64,000 bases of DNA, from contig NZ_FZON01000005.1 in assembly GCF_900188425.1 (NCBI RefSeq), positions 62,001 to 126,000 of the forward strand, read 5' to 3'. The position numbers and the translations under genes are program-made. Below the pieces are notes generated by a model. It had not been told where the DNA came from, made no database searches, and saw only the letters and a list, made by a program, of their open reading frames with translations. This document shows, in pieces, positions 47,201 to 55,087 of the stretch. Each line of letters starts with the position of its first letter. The stretch's first letter is position 1. The DNA is from Antarctobacter heliothermus (GTDB taxonomy: Bacteria > Pseudomonadota > Alphaproteobacteria > Rhodobacterales > Rhodobacteraceae).

Positions 47201-49360
47201 TACCGTGTCGTTGCCAAAACCGTTTTCGATGTAGAATGTGTCATCGCCCCAGCCGCCCCATAGATAGTCGTCGCCGGCGCCGCCATATAGAGCGTCCTCA
47301 TCGTAGGAGCCGCGCAGCCAGTCGTTGCCCTCACCGCCAATAAGCGTGTCATTGCCTTCGTTGCCCTCGACTGTATCGTCGCCGATGCCGCCGTCCACGA
47401 GGTCATTGCCCGTCTCGCCGAAGATCGTGTCGCTGCCTTCGCCGCCGTAAATCTCATCGCCGTCTTCATTGCCGTAAAGGCTGTCGTTGCCCGTGCCGCC
47501 GATCAGAGTGTCCGCGCCGATGCCCCCGCGCAACGTGTCTGAATCGATCCCGCCATCAAGGGAATCCGCGCCCTCTGTACCGACTAGGGAATCGTCCCCC
47601 GCACCGCCCTCGACCGTGACGCCGCTGGCCGCGGGACCGAATAGGCCGAAAAAGCTGTCATCCTGATCGGTCAGAACGACATGTTCAATTTCGGAATAAG
47701 TAAGCGTGTCGGACCCATCGGTGGCGAAACCGGCCTCGTCGCCGGTCATGGTCACATCGACGCCACTGCTCACACCACTGAAATCGAGCGTGTCGTAGTC
47801 GCTGCCGGTGGTGATCGCCTCGCCGCCGCGAATTAAGTCAGCGCCAAAGCCATCGTCAATCGCGATCACGTCGTCGTCCGCACCGCCGTCGATGGTGTCG
47901 GCATCCAGCCCGCCGTTCAGCGAGTCCATGCCGTCGCCGCCAGAAAGTGAATCGTTGCCCGCGCCGCCATCAATCGTGTCGTTGTCTGCCCCGCCGTCGA
48001 TGGTGTCATTGCCCGCCATGCCGTCAATGAGATCATCGCCCGCGCCGCCAAAGATAAGGTCGTCCTGGCTTTCGGGGGTGGCCGTGATCACCGTGGGCGG
48101 GTTGGAAAAGCCGGCCGTCGAAAAGGCGTAGTTTGTGCCCGCTCCGCGCGACGTGACCTCAAAGACCAGCTGCTGCTGATCGGCATAGGTGAACTGCGCC
48201 CAATGGTTTTCGTCGGCGTTGCCCGAACTGGTGCCGTCCGACTGCGCGCCGAGCTCTTCACCCGTGTCCGTGGCATTGAGATTGGTGGTCGGCGCGGAGG
48301 CAAGACCGACGCTGACGACATCGGCGCTCTGGGCGGTGACGCTTTCAGAGGTGGTGTCGATGTCCTGAAAGGTGAAAGAGCCGGTAATCTTGATCGGCTC
48401 GCCGGTTGCCTGATCAAAGAATTCGAACCCCAGCGTGACGCCGGTGCCTGCGTCCGACTCGCCATCGCGGTTGATGTAGATAGAGTTGGTGTTGAATTCG
48501 ATCTGGATATTCGGATCGTCGGCGTCAAGAACAGTCAGGCGGGCCTGTACCACCACGCCTTCGTCGGTGACGCCGATGTTGTCGTAGACCGCATAAGACC
48601 CGATGACGCCGGTGCCCGCGTCCCCGGTTTCGCTGACCGTGTCAAAGTCGAAGGCAGACAGTGTGCCGGAACTGACGCCGATGTCGCTGCTGTCGCCAAA
48701 GATCGTGTCGTTGCCGCCACCGGCGTCGATGGTGTCCCGGCCCGACCCGCCAGTGATCAGATCCGCACCCGCGCCGGATGTGATGCTGTCCGCGCCGGTG
48801 CCGCCGTCAATCCTGTTGTCGCCGCCAAGGGCGTTGATCACGTCCGCGCCCGAGCCGCCCTGCAATTCGTCCGACCCGGCGTCCGATGTCAGCGTATCGT
48901 CGCCCTCGCCGCCCATGATCGTATTGTTGCCGCCTGTGGCAGAGACGTTTTCGTCCCCGTCGCCAAGGTTGACGAAATCACCGCCATCAATGCCGGTAAC
49001 GGTGTCGGTTCCGTCCGCAGTGAATACTGTGTCGTTGCCGCCGCCAAGGTCGATGTTTTCGCTGCGGTCGCTGCCGGCATAGAAATCCGATCCGTCGGGC
49101 AGGCGTACGGTTGTGAAATACTCGAATTGCGTCCAGCCCCCCAAATCCGCGTCGCTGGACCCGCTGTGAAACCTGTCGCCAACGGTATAGGTTGTGGACC
49201 CGTTCGAGATCTGCAGTTCGCCGGTGGCAGTGTTGTAGTCGACCGTAAAGCCCGGTCCAAGGTTGGAGAAATCCAGCGTATGACCGGCCCCGCCATGTGA
49301 GATGCCGTTCCAGAAAGACGCGGAATTCCAGTTGAAATTCGTGACCGTATATGTCGCCAT
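44276..49360 (-). CDS. Giant RTX calcium-binding protein with C-terminal Hint domain
   Basis: A 1694-residue protein, acidic throughout and without an N-terminal signal peptide. From about residue 90 to 1480 it consists of blocks of RTX nonapeptides (GGxGxDxL, e.g. GGAGDDLIDGMAGNDTIDGG) that would fold into calcium-filled beta-rolls, separated by other beta-rich units. Residues about 223-417 form a distinct non-RTX domain. At about 1500 CFTPGTMIKTTSGEV begins a Hint domain (with GDRVLTRDNGYK, LVSPQHRVVMGG and NAHELVMSDG), of the Hint_2 kind. It is probably exported by a type I system, but no such genes are in the window. I chose ATG at 49360; a GTG five codons upstream is possible. Confidence 0.88.
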   Translation of the reverse strand: MATYTVTNFNWNSASFWNGISHGGAGHTLDFSNLGPGFTVDYNTATGELQISNGSTTYTVGDRFHSGSSDADLGGWTQFEYFTTVRLPDGSDFYAGSDRSENIDLGGGNDTVFTADGTDTVTGIDGGDFVNLGDGDENVSATGGNNTIMGGEGDDTLTSDAGSDELQGGSGADVINALGGDNRIDGGTGADSITSGAGADLITGGSGRDTIDAGGGNDTIFGDSSDIGVSSGTLSAFDFDTVSETGDAGTGVIGSYAVYDNIGVTDEGVVVQARLTVLDADDPNIQIEFNTNSIYINRDGESDAGTGVTLGFEFFDQATGEPIKITGSFTFQDIDTTSESVTAQSADVVSVGLASAPTTNLNATDTGEELGAQSDGTSSGNADENHWAQFTYADQQQLVFEVTSRGAGTNYAFSTAGFSNPPTVITATPESQDDLIFGGAGDDLIDGMAGNDTIDGGADNDTIDGGAGNDSLSGGDGMDSLNGGLDADTIDGGADDDVIAIDDGFGADLIRGGEAITTGSDYDTLDFSGVSSGVDVTMTGDEAGFATDGSDTLTYSEIEHVVLTDQDDSFFGLFGPAASGVTVEGGAGDDSLVGTEGADSLDGGIDSDTLRGGIGADTLIGGTGNDSLYGNEDGDEIYGGEGSDTIFGETGNDLVDGGIGDDTVEGNEGNDTLIGGEGNDWLRGSYDEDALYGGAGDDYLWGGWGDDTFYIENGFGNDTVDAEGVDETTGDVLDMSAVTDDLTVDLTSGNPEIGTVTDGTDTLSFQDIEMIVLGSGTDTLVLADGSGADSVSGFAAPTDLGGGNYAGNDMLDVSGMRDLGGDPVNVADVTVSDTVGDGTGDAILTFPNGETLTLIGVSSADVSAPAQLVAMGIPPIPSDYVVSGTLNGDLINTAYLDDPEGDRIDNNDNAALTNDDVVMAGAGDDSIDAGAGDDTVYGESGDDEIFLDGKLDNDSIVGGEAGETLGDRINFSAISDDITIVYTGEETGTLTDGVSTTAFEEIERFQMGTGNDSVVGSAGAEHIIGNYGDDTILGGGGNDTIFSGFDDDSVSGGTGNDSLLTSSGADTVEGGAGDDIIDVGAGDGEQDVVVLADGSGDDVISSFEAPTNLGGGAFAGNDLLDVTALTDLDGNPVMTGDVTVTDTAGDGSGHAILTFPNGESITLVGVTISEVQTPAQLNAMGIPLSPGDFIVEGSAVGEVIDTLYAGDPNDDFVDNSDGIGGSQDDTILAYGGDDTVQAGQGDDSVLGGTGDDSLEGESGTDTLDGGDGADVLLGGTDGDLLLGGADADTIVLETGFGADTIAGGETVTTGTDNDTLDASAIPGAVTVTYTGDEAGTITDGTDGAGFTEIETLTLGGGDDSVDGSADSAGIAVFADGGSDSLTGGSGDDTLDGGSGADSLTGGAGADNMIGGDGADTINAGSGDVAEGGDGDDVFNVNAADMSGADLKLAGGETGETGGDTLNITGPAVVTMTGAESGTVEWADGSTLSFSEIENVNYTPCFTPGTMIKTTSGEVDAVAITRGDRVLTRDNGYKRVLWTGTKTLSGADLAAYPDLRPIRILAGALGRGVPERDMLVSPQHRVVMGGATVELLFGEDEVLVAASHLVGRTGITRECPRDGITYVHFMFNAHELVMSDGAWTESFQPGDQSLAGLDTAQRKELLTLFPELSNAPGRDAYTAARASLKADQARILLAA

Positions 49361-49608
49361 CTCAGTAATACCCACCTTTTACCGACGCGAATGCCAAAAC
49401 CACGGCTTCGCCTCGTTCTGCCCCAAATTGCGGCGTCCTGCGCAGGCGTTTAGACGTGACAATTGGGGCAGGAGTGGGCCGGTTTTTTGGAGAAAAACGC
49501 GCGATACTGTTTCTGGTTGGGCCATAATTGGCGGCGCGCCGTCACAGTTTGGCCTTAGTGCAGGCCCTCTGGCGGCTGTCTTTTGGTGTTCGGCACGACA
49601 GAACATGC

Positions 49609-49634
49609 CGGACAGGACCAGTGTTTCCTGTCCG
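49609..49634 (-). terminator. Hairpin downstream of the TPR regulator
   Basis: CGGACAGGA at 49609-49617 pairs perfectly with TCCTGTCCG at 49626-49634 across an eight-base loop. It begins ten bases after the stop codon of the minus-strand regulator gene. No T-run follows, so its role as a terminator is tentative. The rest of the 283-base gap (49361-49643), which must hold the RTX gene promoter, shows no gene. Confidence 0.45.
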
Positions 49635-49643
49635 CATTGCTGG

Positions 49644-51254
49644 TCAAAGCAATGCCCGGATCGGCTCCAGCATACCTTTGTTGCGCAGCGTCCGAACCGG
49701 GTAGCTGTCATCGTTCACCAGCCGGTCGAGGGAAAAGCCGGGTTCGATCTTGGCCAGTTTCTCGGCCACGGCCTGCGCCTTGTCCAACTGCCCTTCAAGC
49801 GCGTAAAGCGCCAGTAGGTGCCGATGTGCGGGCCGCGACAAGGGGGCTGAGCGGACCGCTGCCTCTCCCGCCTCTATGGCCTCTTGTGGACGGTTGCAGG
49901 CAACGGCGACAATGCAATGCCCGGTGTCCCAGAAGTGTTTGAACGGTGAGGTCCGCGCGATCAGGCAGGCCCGCGCCGAGGCTGTGAATGCGCCCTCGAG
50001 GTCCCCCGACAGGATCAACGCCTCAGAGAGGGATTTCCACGCAAAGGCGCTGGCCGGATTGCGTTCGACCGCGTTCTGGGCAAGGTCCAGAACCCCCGCG
50101 GTGTCCCCCAACGCCGTGCCACGCACCTTGGATACGATGGCGTGCACCAACACGTTGTCCGGGGCCAGTTCCATCGCCCGGTAGTGCAGTTCAACCGCCT
50201 CATCCAGAAGCGGTTTCTGATCGGCTTCGGCCATTTCGATCATCTGGGTCAGGCGGATCATGCTGGCCCAGGCCAGGTAGATGCCATTCTGATCGCGCTT
50301 GAATGCCTGATCCATCAGGCCGTAAGCCTCGCGCAGCGCGTCCTTTTCAAAAGAAAACATGCGGTATAGACCCAGCCGCGACAGTGCGGTGGACCGCGTT
50401 TCCGGGCGGTCCTTTTCCAGCACATGCGGCAGCTTGCCGATGATCTGATCGGCGGCCTCGAAGACGGTTCGCGAGACCGCGATTTCCGCCGTCAGGATGT
50501 CCTCCAGCCGGTCCAGCTGTTGCAATTTCGAATACAGGATGCGGGCGCTGGGTTGGTGGGTGGCCTTGATAAAAAGTGCGTGCCCTCCGTCGCCATTTCG
50601 GATCAATTGCGTGCTGACCTGAACGTCGCTTGCCGGGGCTCCTTCGGGCAACGGGCCGTCGCCTTCGGATTGTCGCCATGCGCGGACCTGTTCGGCAATG
50701 TTCTCGCCAATCTGATTGGACAGCACCTCTCCCAGCATCCGTTCCCGCCCCGGATCTTCGGTCAGGGCGCGGCAATTGATTAGGATGCCGCGGCTGTCCG
50801 AGGGGCTTGCCTTGGCCAGCTTGGATTGCAGCGCCGCACGTTCCTGCCGCAGCCAATCCTCAAACTCAGGGTCGCGTACATCAATGCCTTGCAGCAGTTC
50901 GACCCGGTCGTCTTCTGGCACCACTTCTTCCAGAAGGTCTACGGTCACACCGTTGGGGTCAAAGGAGATGCTGCTGCGGTCAGCGCGCAGAACACCGGCA
51001 GACGATCCCAATGCACCGCGCAGTTTCGACAGGGCCTGACGCAGGTTCGCACTGGCCTGTTCCGGGCCAAAGGTCGACCACAGCTTGTCCTCAAGCCAGC
51101 GGCGCGGTCGGGCCATGTCCGGGCTGAGCGCCAGCATCGCCAAAAGTGCCTGGTTCTTGGCCCCCTTGAGCGGCACGATCACGTCATCGGAATCCCGGAC
51201 CTGAAATGGTCCGAGTACGGCGATGGTGATCTTCTTGGCGTGCGTCTGGTTCAT
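49644..51254 (-). CDS. Winged-helix (BTAD/SARP-like) transcriptional regulator with TPR region
   Basis: A 536-residue protein. Residues about 8-95 form an OmpR/SARP-type winged-helix: IAVLGPFQVRDSDDVIVPLK, then KNQALLAMLALSPDMARPR, WLEDKLWS and ASANLRQALSKLRGAL, the pattern of BTAD-containing activators. The middle (about 150-290) resembles the adenylate-cyclase-linked ILINCRALTEDPGRERMLGE segment, and from about 300 the protein is helical TPR repeats (ELAPDNVLVHAIVSKVRG, ERNPASAFAWKSLSEALILS). No membrane span or receiver domain. ATG at 51254. It is divergent from the NSQ-repeat PAP2 gene and follows (upstream of) the RTX gene on the same strand, so either may be a target. Confidence 0.75.
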   Translation of the reverse strand: MNQTHAKKITIAVLGPFQVRDSDDVIVPLKGAKNQALLAMLALSPDMARPRRWLEDKLWSTFGPEQASANLRQALSKLRGALGSSAGVLRADRSSISFDPNGVTVDLLEEVVPEDDRVELLQGIDVRDPEFEDWLRQERAALQSKLAKASPSDSRGILINCRALTEDPGRERMLGEVLSNQIGENIAEQVRAWRQSEGDGPLPEGAPASDVQVSTQLIRNGDGGHALFIKATHQPSARILYSKLQQLDRLEDILTAEIAVSRTVFEAADQIIGKLPHVLEKDRPETRSTALSRLGLYRMFSFEKDALREAYGLMDQAFKRDQNGIYLAWASMIRLTQMIEMAEADQKPLLDEAVELHYRAMELAPDNVLVHAIVSKVRGTALGDTAGVLDLAQNAVERNPASAFAWKSLSEALILSGDLEGAFTASARACLIARTSPFKHFWDTGHCIVAVACNRPQEAIEAGEAAVRSAPLSRPAHRHLLALYALEGQLDKAQAVAEKLAKIEPGFSLDRLVNDDSYPVRTLRNKGMLEPIRALL

Positions 51255-51406
51255 TCGATTGTTCCAAATCCTTTCGAACGCTAGCATTGCCGTGACGCGG
51301 CGGCAACGGACGTGAAATTTCCGCAAATGTTTGCGCAACAGGGCAGATAGGCTTTGACCTGTGTCGGGCTGTGCCAAAAAATCAGCTTGAAAAAGAAGAG
51401 GATGCC

Positions 51407-52513
51407 ATGCCTGTCTCCGGTCCCTACAATTCACAGAACTCGCAAAATTCACAAAGCAGCCAGAATTCGCAGAACTCACAGAATTCCCAAAACTCGCAGA
51501 ACAGTCAGGCAGCGGAAAATTCGCAAGCCGGGCCGGACAACACGTTTTCCAGTGCTGCGCTGGGGACAGCGCGCGATGGAACCGTGGGTTTTTGGGATGG
51601 TTCTGCCGACCGCACGCCCAAACAGGACGGGCGCAGTGGGTGGGATGCGTTGAAAGCCATGGCAACCGGGCCGCGCAGGGGTCTGATGGATGCCTGTCTG
51701 CACGGGATGTTCGGGGTGACGCTGGAGACGGGGGCCAAGGACAAGCCGACAACCGGAACGGTGGCGCTGAACGGCGCGACATTGGTGACGTTGGAGGCGC
51801 CTACCAGCGCGCATCTTGCGCAAAAGCAATTGCACTACCTGCGCACCTACGCTGACCTGCGCGGTGACCGCCTGAATGAGATCATCATGCAGACCGGCGA
51901 CATTCAGAGCTTTTTCGGCCTTGTCGGATACATGTCTCCCGACGCGTCAAAATGGAGCCTCGCGCTCAACCAGGCGATGCTGCGGCTGTGTACGATGATC
52001 GAGATGCCGCTGAAACACGGCTTTGACGTGGCGCGGCCCATTGCCATGTCCCGCAAGGTGCAACCGATGATTCAGACACCGGGACACGGCGCTTGGCCCT
52101 CAGGCCACGCGACAGAGGCGTTTGCCTGCGCGACGCTGTTGTCGCGCCTGTTCTTGAACGCGCCGGTGGACCCTGTGGAGCAGATCAAGGCAGGCAGCGA
52201 ACTGTACCGCCATGCCGAACGGATCGCGATGAACCGGACTGTCGCGGGCGTGCATTTCCCGACGGACAGCATGGCCGGGGCCGTGCTGGGTGTGACCGTG
52301 GCCGAGGCACTGATCAACCTGCTGGACGGAGCCACGCAAACCCGCACGCGGGTCTTTCACGGTGCGGGATACGACGGCGATTTCAGCCTTGGACGCATGG
52401 TGCAGGCGCTGGAAACGCCGCCCGAGATCAAGACCGGGACGCTGTCACTGACGCCCGGCATGGTGCCCGGGTGGCTGGCCAAGATGTGGGATGAGGCCAA
52501 GGACGAATGGTAA
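51407..52513 (+). CDS. PAP2/vanadium-haloperoxidase-superfamily protein with N-terminal NSQ repeats
   Basis: A 368-residue protein. Residues 8-40 are a near-perfect NSQ triplet repeat, then a linker. The catalytic domain holds all three acid-phosphatase/haloperoxidase motifs: PLKHGFDVARPIA (KxxxxxxRP, about 213), GAWPSGHATEAFA (PSGH, about 235) and MNRTVAGVHFPTDSMAG (RxxxxxHxxxD, about 285). It could be a vanadium-dependent haloperoxidase or a phosphatase; the motifs do not separate these. No classical signal peptide is visible. I chose the ATG with AGAGG six bases upstream. It ends at a bidirectional terminator shared with the S8 peptidase gene. Confidence 0.82.
   Translation: MPVSGPYNSQNSQNSQSSQNSQNSQNSQNSQNSQAAENSQAGPDNTFSSAALGTARDGTVGFWDGSADRTPKQDGRSGWDALKAMATGPRRGLMDACLHGMFGVTLETGAKDKPTTGTVALNGATLVTLEAPTSAHLAQKQLHYLRTYADLRGDRLNEIIMQTGDIQSFFGLVGYMSPDASKWSLALNQAMLRLCTMIEMPLKHGFDVARPIAMSRKVQPMIQTPGHGAWPSGHATEAFACATLLSRLFLNAPVDPVEQIKAGSELYRHAERIAMNRTVAGVHFPTDSMAGAVLGVTVAEALINLLDGATQTRTRVFHGAGYDGDFSLGRMVQALETPPEIKTGTLSLTPGMVPGWLAKMWDEAKDEW
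51428..51526 (+). repeat. Tandem nine-base (Asn-Ser-Gln) coding repeat
   Basis: Eleven successive triplets read NSQ x3, SSQ, NSQ x5, AAE, NSQ. The codons differ between copies (AAT/AAC, TCA/TCG/TCC/AGT, CAG/CAA), so the amino-acid pattern is kept while the DNA has diverged. Confidence 0.95.
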
Positions 52514-52538
52514 GCGCGCGCCACAGAGGCGCGCTTTT
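52512..52538. terminator. Bidirectional terminator between PAP2 and S8 peptidase genes
   Basis: AAGCGCGC at 52512-52519 pairs with GCGCGCTT at 52529-52536 around a short loop (a second register, GCGCGCC/GGCGCGC, is also possible), followed by TT. It starts within the last codon of the PAP2 gene and lies against the stop codon of the convergent peptidase gene. Confidence 0.7.
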
Positions 52539-54580
52539 CAGCAGGCGGGCAGGGGATCGGGCAGGTCGACCACGGCCTTGCCCAGACGCGCGTCCGGGGT
52601 TTCGGTCAGGATCAACAACGCGGGGTCGATATCGTCCAGCTTGGTCGATGCGGGGTCCTTGGCATTGGCGGTGATGCGCCTGGCTGACACTGCAAGCGCG
52701 CGCGTCAGACGACCGGCCGCAGCGCTGGTTCCGGTCAGACGTCGGGTGCTGCCGCTGAGCGTGCCTGCGGCGCGGACCCCCGCTGCAAAGGCCCCAAGGC
52801 CGACTACCGTGGCGACGGACGGCCCCGGCACAGACCATGTCGCCCCCTGTCCTGAATAGGCGGCAGCGCGAAAATTGCCGATGTTCGGACCGTTTTCACG
52901 GCCAGCACGCTGCGCCGCCGCTACACAGAAAACCTGACGGCACGCGGCGGTGACAAGGGCGTTGTGGCTGCCCTCATCCGTAATCGGCCCCGCCGCGCCC
53001 GGCGCGACATAGGCGGCGCGCAGGGGATCCCACGCATAGGCGGCGGAATGGTCAAGATAGGATTGCCGCCCGCGGGCTTCCGCGCCCCGGATCGCATCGT
53101 CGCGCTGCACCTGCACCAACACCTCGACCGCTGCCTTGATCGAGATTTCCCATGCGCCGCAGGGAGCCAATGGCTCTCCCGCCTTGTGTCCCCGCGTCGG
53201 GGCAAGCGCCAGAACATAGTGTGCCGCGCCTTCGGTGTCCGGGTCATGGCGGCGCGCGGGCACATGGTAGATCCGGGCAAGCGCGGCCCCATCGGCCCGT
53301 TCCAATGTGCTGATCTCACCCGGTTTCAGGGTCATGAGACCCGAGGCAACGCCATCGGGCGTGGTCAAGCCGACTTCGATGTCGGTTGTGTCAGCTCCCC
53401 GGCAATGGATTTCCACAAAGCTGGCGGTTTCGTCGTCGGGCTGGACGCGCCATGTCAGGTTGTGCTGCTCAGGCACCGGCTCGCACCGCGCGACCTGACT
53501 GCTGCGATAGCTGTTGCCGAACGCCCAGACCAGGCGCACGGGCTGGCCTGTGGCCGCCTCCCAAAGGCGTGCTTCGCGGGCCATCTGGTATTCGACAAAG
53601 CGTGAGCCATCCTTCGGCCCGGCCAGAACGCCAAGGGATATATTGACGATGACGGGCGCTGTGGCGTCGACCTGTCGCGCCTGCCGCAAGATCCAGCGCA
53701 GTCCCATGATCAGATAGCTTTCGAACCATGTGCCAGAGGTGTCATCGATGCTTTCGGGCGGCAGTTGCACACCCAACAAAGGCCAATTGCGTGCGGGGTC
53801 ATCTGTGTCCGCCGGATCGGCCCCGGCGGCAAGGTCCAGAACATGCGTGCCATGCGTTGTGCCAAATCCGGTCTCGTCGCGGGTCTGACCGGGATAAAGC
53901 GCCGTATTCAGGGCGGCGTAACAGGCGCGCTCATCCATCTCGTCAAGCAGGGCATTGATGTCAGCAGTCCCCAGAATGCGCCCGGACACCGTTCCCTTGG
54001 GCGGTGCGTCGTGCTGTTCCAGAGCCTGCATCCAAAGTGCGTGAAACCGGGTCCGACGCTGGCCGTCGTTGTCCATCCGGCAAAATCGCGCGTTCAGAAA
54101 GCCGATGCCGTCGTCAAGGATCGCCACGATCGGTTGACCGGGATGCGCCGAGGGCGGCACTGGCGCAATGGGCTCCGGCAGCGGTCCGGCCGTGTCGATC
54201 TGAACCGGCATGCCGCTGTCGAGCACCTCAAACAGCGCCGCCTGCACGCCGTCCGGTGTGCCGATGCGACGAAAGATCATGTATTCATCCGGCAAGCCCG
54301 ACAGGTCCTGCGGCGTGTCGATCCGCGCCTTTAGCGCCGCCAGTTCGGTGGCGTCCATGAGAAAGGCCGTATCCATGTCTTCGACCAGATCGCGCAGCGC
54401 GGTTCGGGCAGCAATGACATCCTCTGACGGCACCAGCCGCACAAGGATGGGCGCATATTCGGTGCCGCGATCCGGGCGTGCCGGGGCCAGCATGTCGCGG
54501 CGCAGTCCGATCAGCCGTGACCAATCAAGATAGGCGTCGCGGTAGGCGTGTTCCCGTGGCTTGGTCCAGACATGTGACAT
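52538..54580 (-). CDS. S8-family (subtilisin-like) serine peptidase
   Basis: A 680-residue protein. The catalytic triad motifs appear in subtilase order: PIVAILDDGIGFLNARF (Asp, about 160), GTTHGTHVLDLAAGADP (His, about 250) and LTGTSAAAGRLTRALAV (Ser, about 610). NISLGVLAGPKDGS carries the substrate-binding region, and FGNSYR is the oxyanion Asn region. A wide insert between His and Ser (about 350-560) may be an extra beta domain. No signal peptide, so cytoplasmic action or non-classical export. I placed the start at the ATG giving MSHVWTKPREH; a longer frame upstream lacks support. It sits between two haloperoxidase-superfamily genes. Confidence 0.85.
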   Translation of the reverse strand: MSHVWTKPREHAYRDAYLDWSRLIGLRRDMLAPARPDRGTEYAPILVRLVPSEDVIAARTALRDLVEDMDTAFLMDATELAALKARIDTPQDLSGLPDEYMIFRRIGTPDGVQAALFEVLDSGMPVQIDTAGPLPEPIAPVPPSAHPGQPIVAILDDGIGFLNARFCRMDNDGQRRTRFHALWMQALEQHDAPPKGTVSGRILGTADINALLDEMDERACYAALNTALYPGQTRDETGFGTTHGTHVLDLAAGADPADTDDPARNWPLLGVQLPPESIDDTSGTWFESYLIMGLRWILRQARQVDATAPVIVNISLGVLAGPKDGSRFVEYQMAREARLWEAATGQPVRLVWAFGNSYRSSQVARCEPVPEQHNLTWRVQPDDETASFVEIHCRGADTTDIEVGLTTPDGVASGLMTLKPGEISTLERADGAALARIYHVPARRHDPDTEGAAHYVLALAPTRGHKAGEPLAPCGAWEISIKAAVEVLVQVQRDDAIRGAEARGRQSYLDHSAAYAWDPLRAAYVAPGAAGPITDEGSHNALVTAACRQVFCVAAAQRAGRENGPNIGNFRAAAYSGQGATWSVPGPSVATVVGLGAFAAGVRAAGTLSGSTRRLTGTSAAAGRLTRALAVSARRITANAKDPASTKLDDIDPALLILTETPDARLGKAVVDLPDPLPAC

Positions 54581-54859
54581 GATGATCCCCCTGATCCGCC
54601 CCTGATCTGGCACGAAAAAACCGACAGGCCCAGAAAAGGGAATTTCCGAAAGAGGGTCAAGGAATCCTGTCGATGGCAACCGGCCGTTTGCGCAGAATTC
54701 ACGGCCCCCACTTGCTGAAATCGTACCTGAAACGCGTCATTTCATGCGCCGATCACGGCGGATTTGCGTTGGATTTGCGCTGCGTTCACGGAGCGCGTGC
54801 AGTGTCCGGGTAACGTACCGTCAACTATGGCGGAGGAACTTGGGTTTGGGGGAACGACC

Positions 54860-55081
54860 ATGACACGCAACAGCGGTTTGACGCGGTTCACCGTGATCGA
54901 CGGGGGCGGCACAGGACGATCTGTGCGCGACCGCATCGCCGTACCGGAGGCACCCAGCCTCTCGCCGCCGGAACTGGCCGCCGACATGGCAGAACTGTTT
55001 GCGCTGGGGCTGGTGCAGGATTTGCGCGCAGAGGCGCTCTTGGACCCGCATTGCGCGGTGCGCATTGATGGGGCTACTTGA
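54860..55081 (+). CDS. N-terminal fragment of a vanadium-bromoperoxidase-like protein
   Basis: A 73-codon frame, starting MTRNSGLTRFTVIDGGG and containing LSPPELAADMAELFALGLVQ. That stretch resembles the segment (ELxxEMAEVYALALLRD) near the middle of vanadium bromoperoxidases. It ends with TGA at 55079-55081, and the next gene begins at 55088 in exactly the same frame, with two sense codons between. The simplest reading is that both are halves of one former protein interrupted by a single stop codon. A GGGGGAA purine stretch precedes the ATG. The preceding 279 bases (54581-54859) hold no other gene and should carry the promoters of this gene and the S8 peptidase. Confidence 0.6.
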   Translation: MTRNSGLTRFTVIDGGGTGRSVRDRIAVPEAPSLSPPELAADMAELFALGLVQDLRAEALLDPHCAVRIDGAT

Positions 55082-55087
55082 TTTACC

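Noticed and set aside
44276-49360. The many similar short DNA repeats as a non-coding repeat array
   Set aside because: They are the coding sequence of RTX nonapeptides in a single uninterrupted frame.
51428-51526. CRISPR-like array appearance of the nine-base repeats
   Set aside because: The units are in frame, have no spacers, and lie inside an otherwise normal coding sequence.
55079-55081. TGA read as selenocysteine in the bromoperoxidase-like gene
   Set aside because: No SECIS-like stem-loop is evident just downstream, and the family has no Cys/Sec expected at this place; a simple nonsense change (for example CGA to TGA) is more likely.
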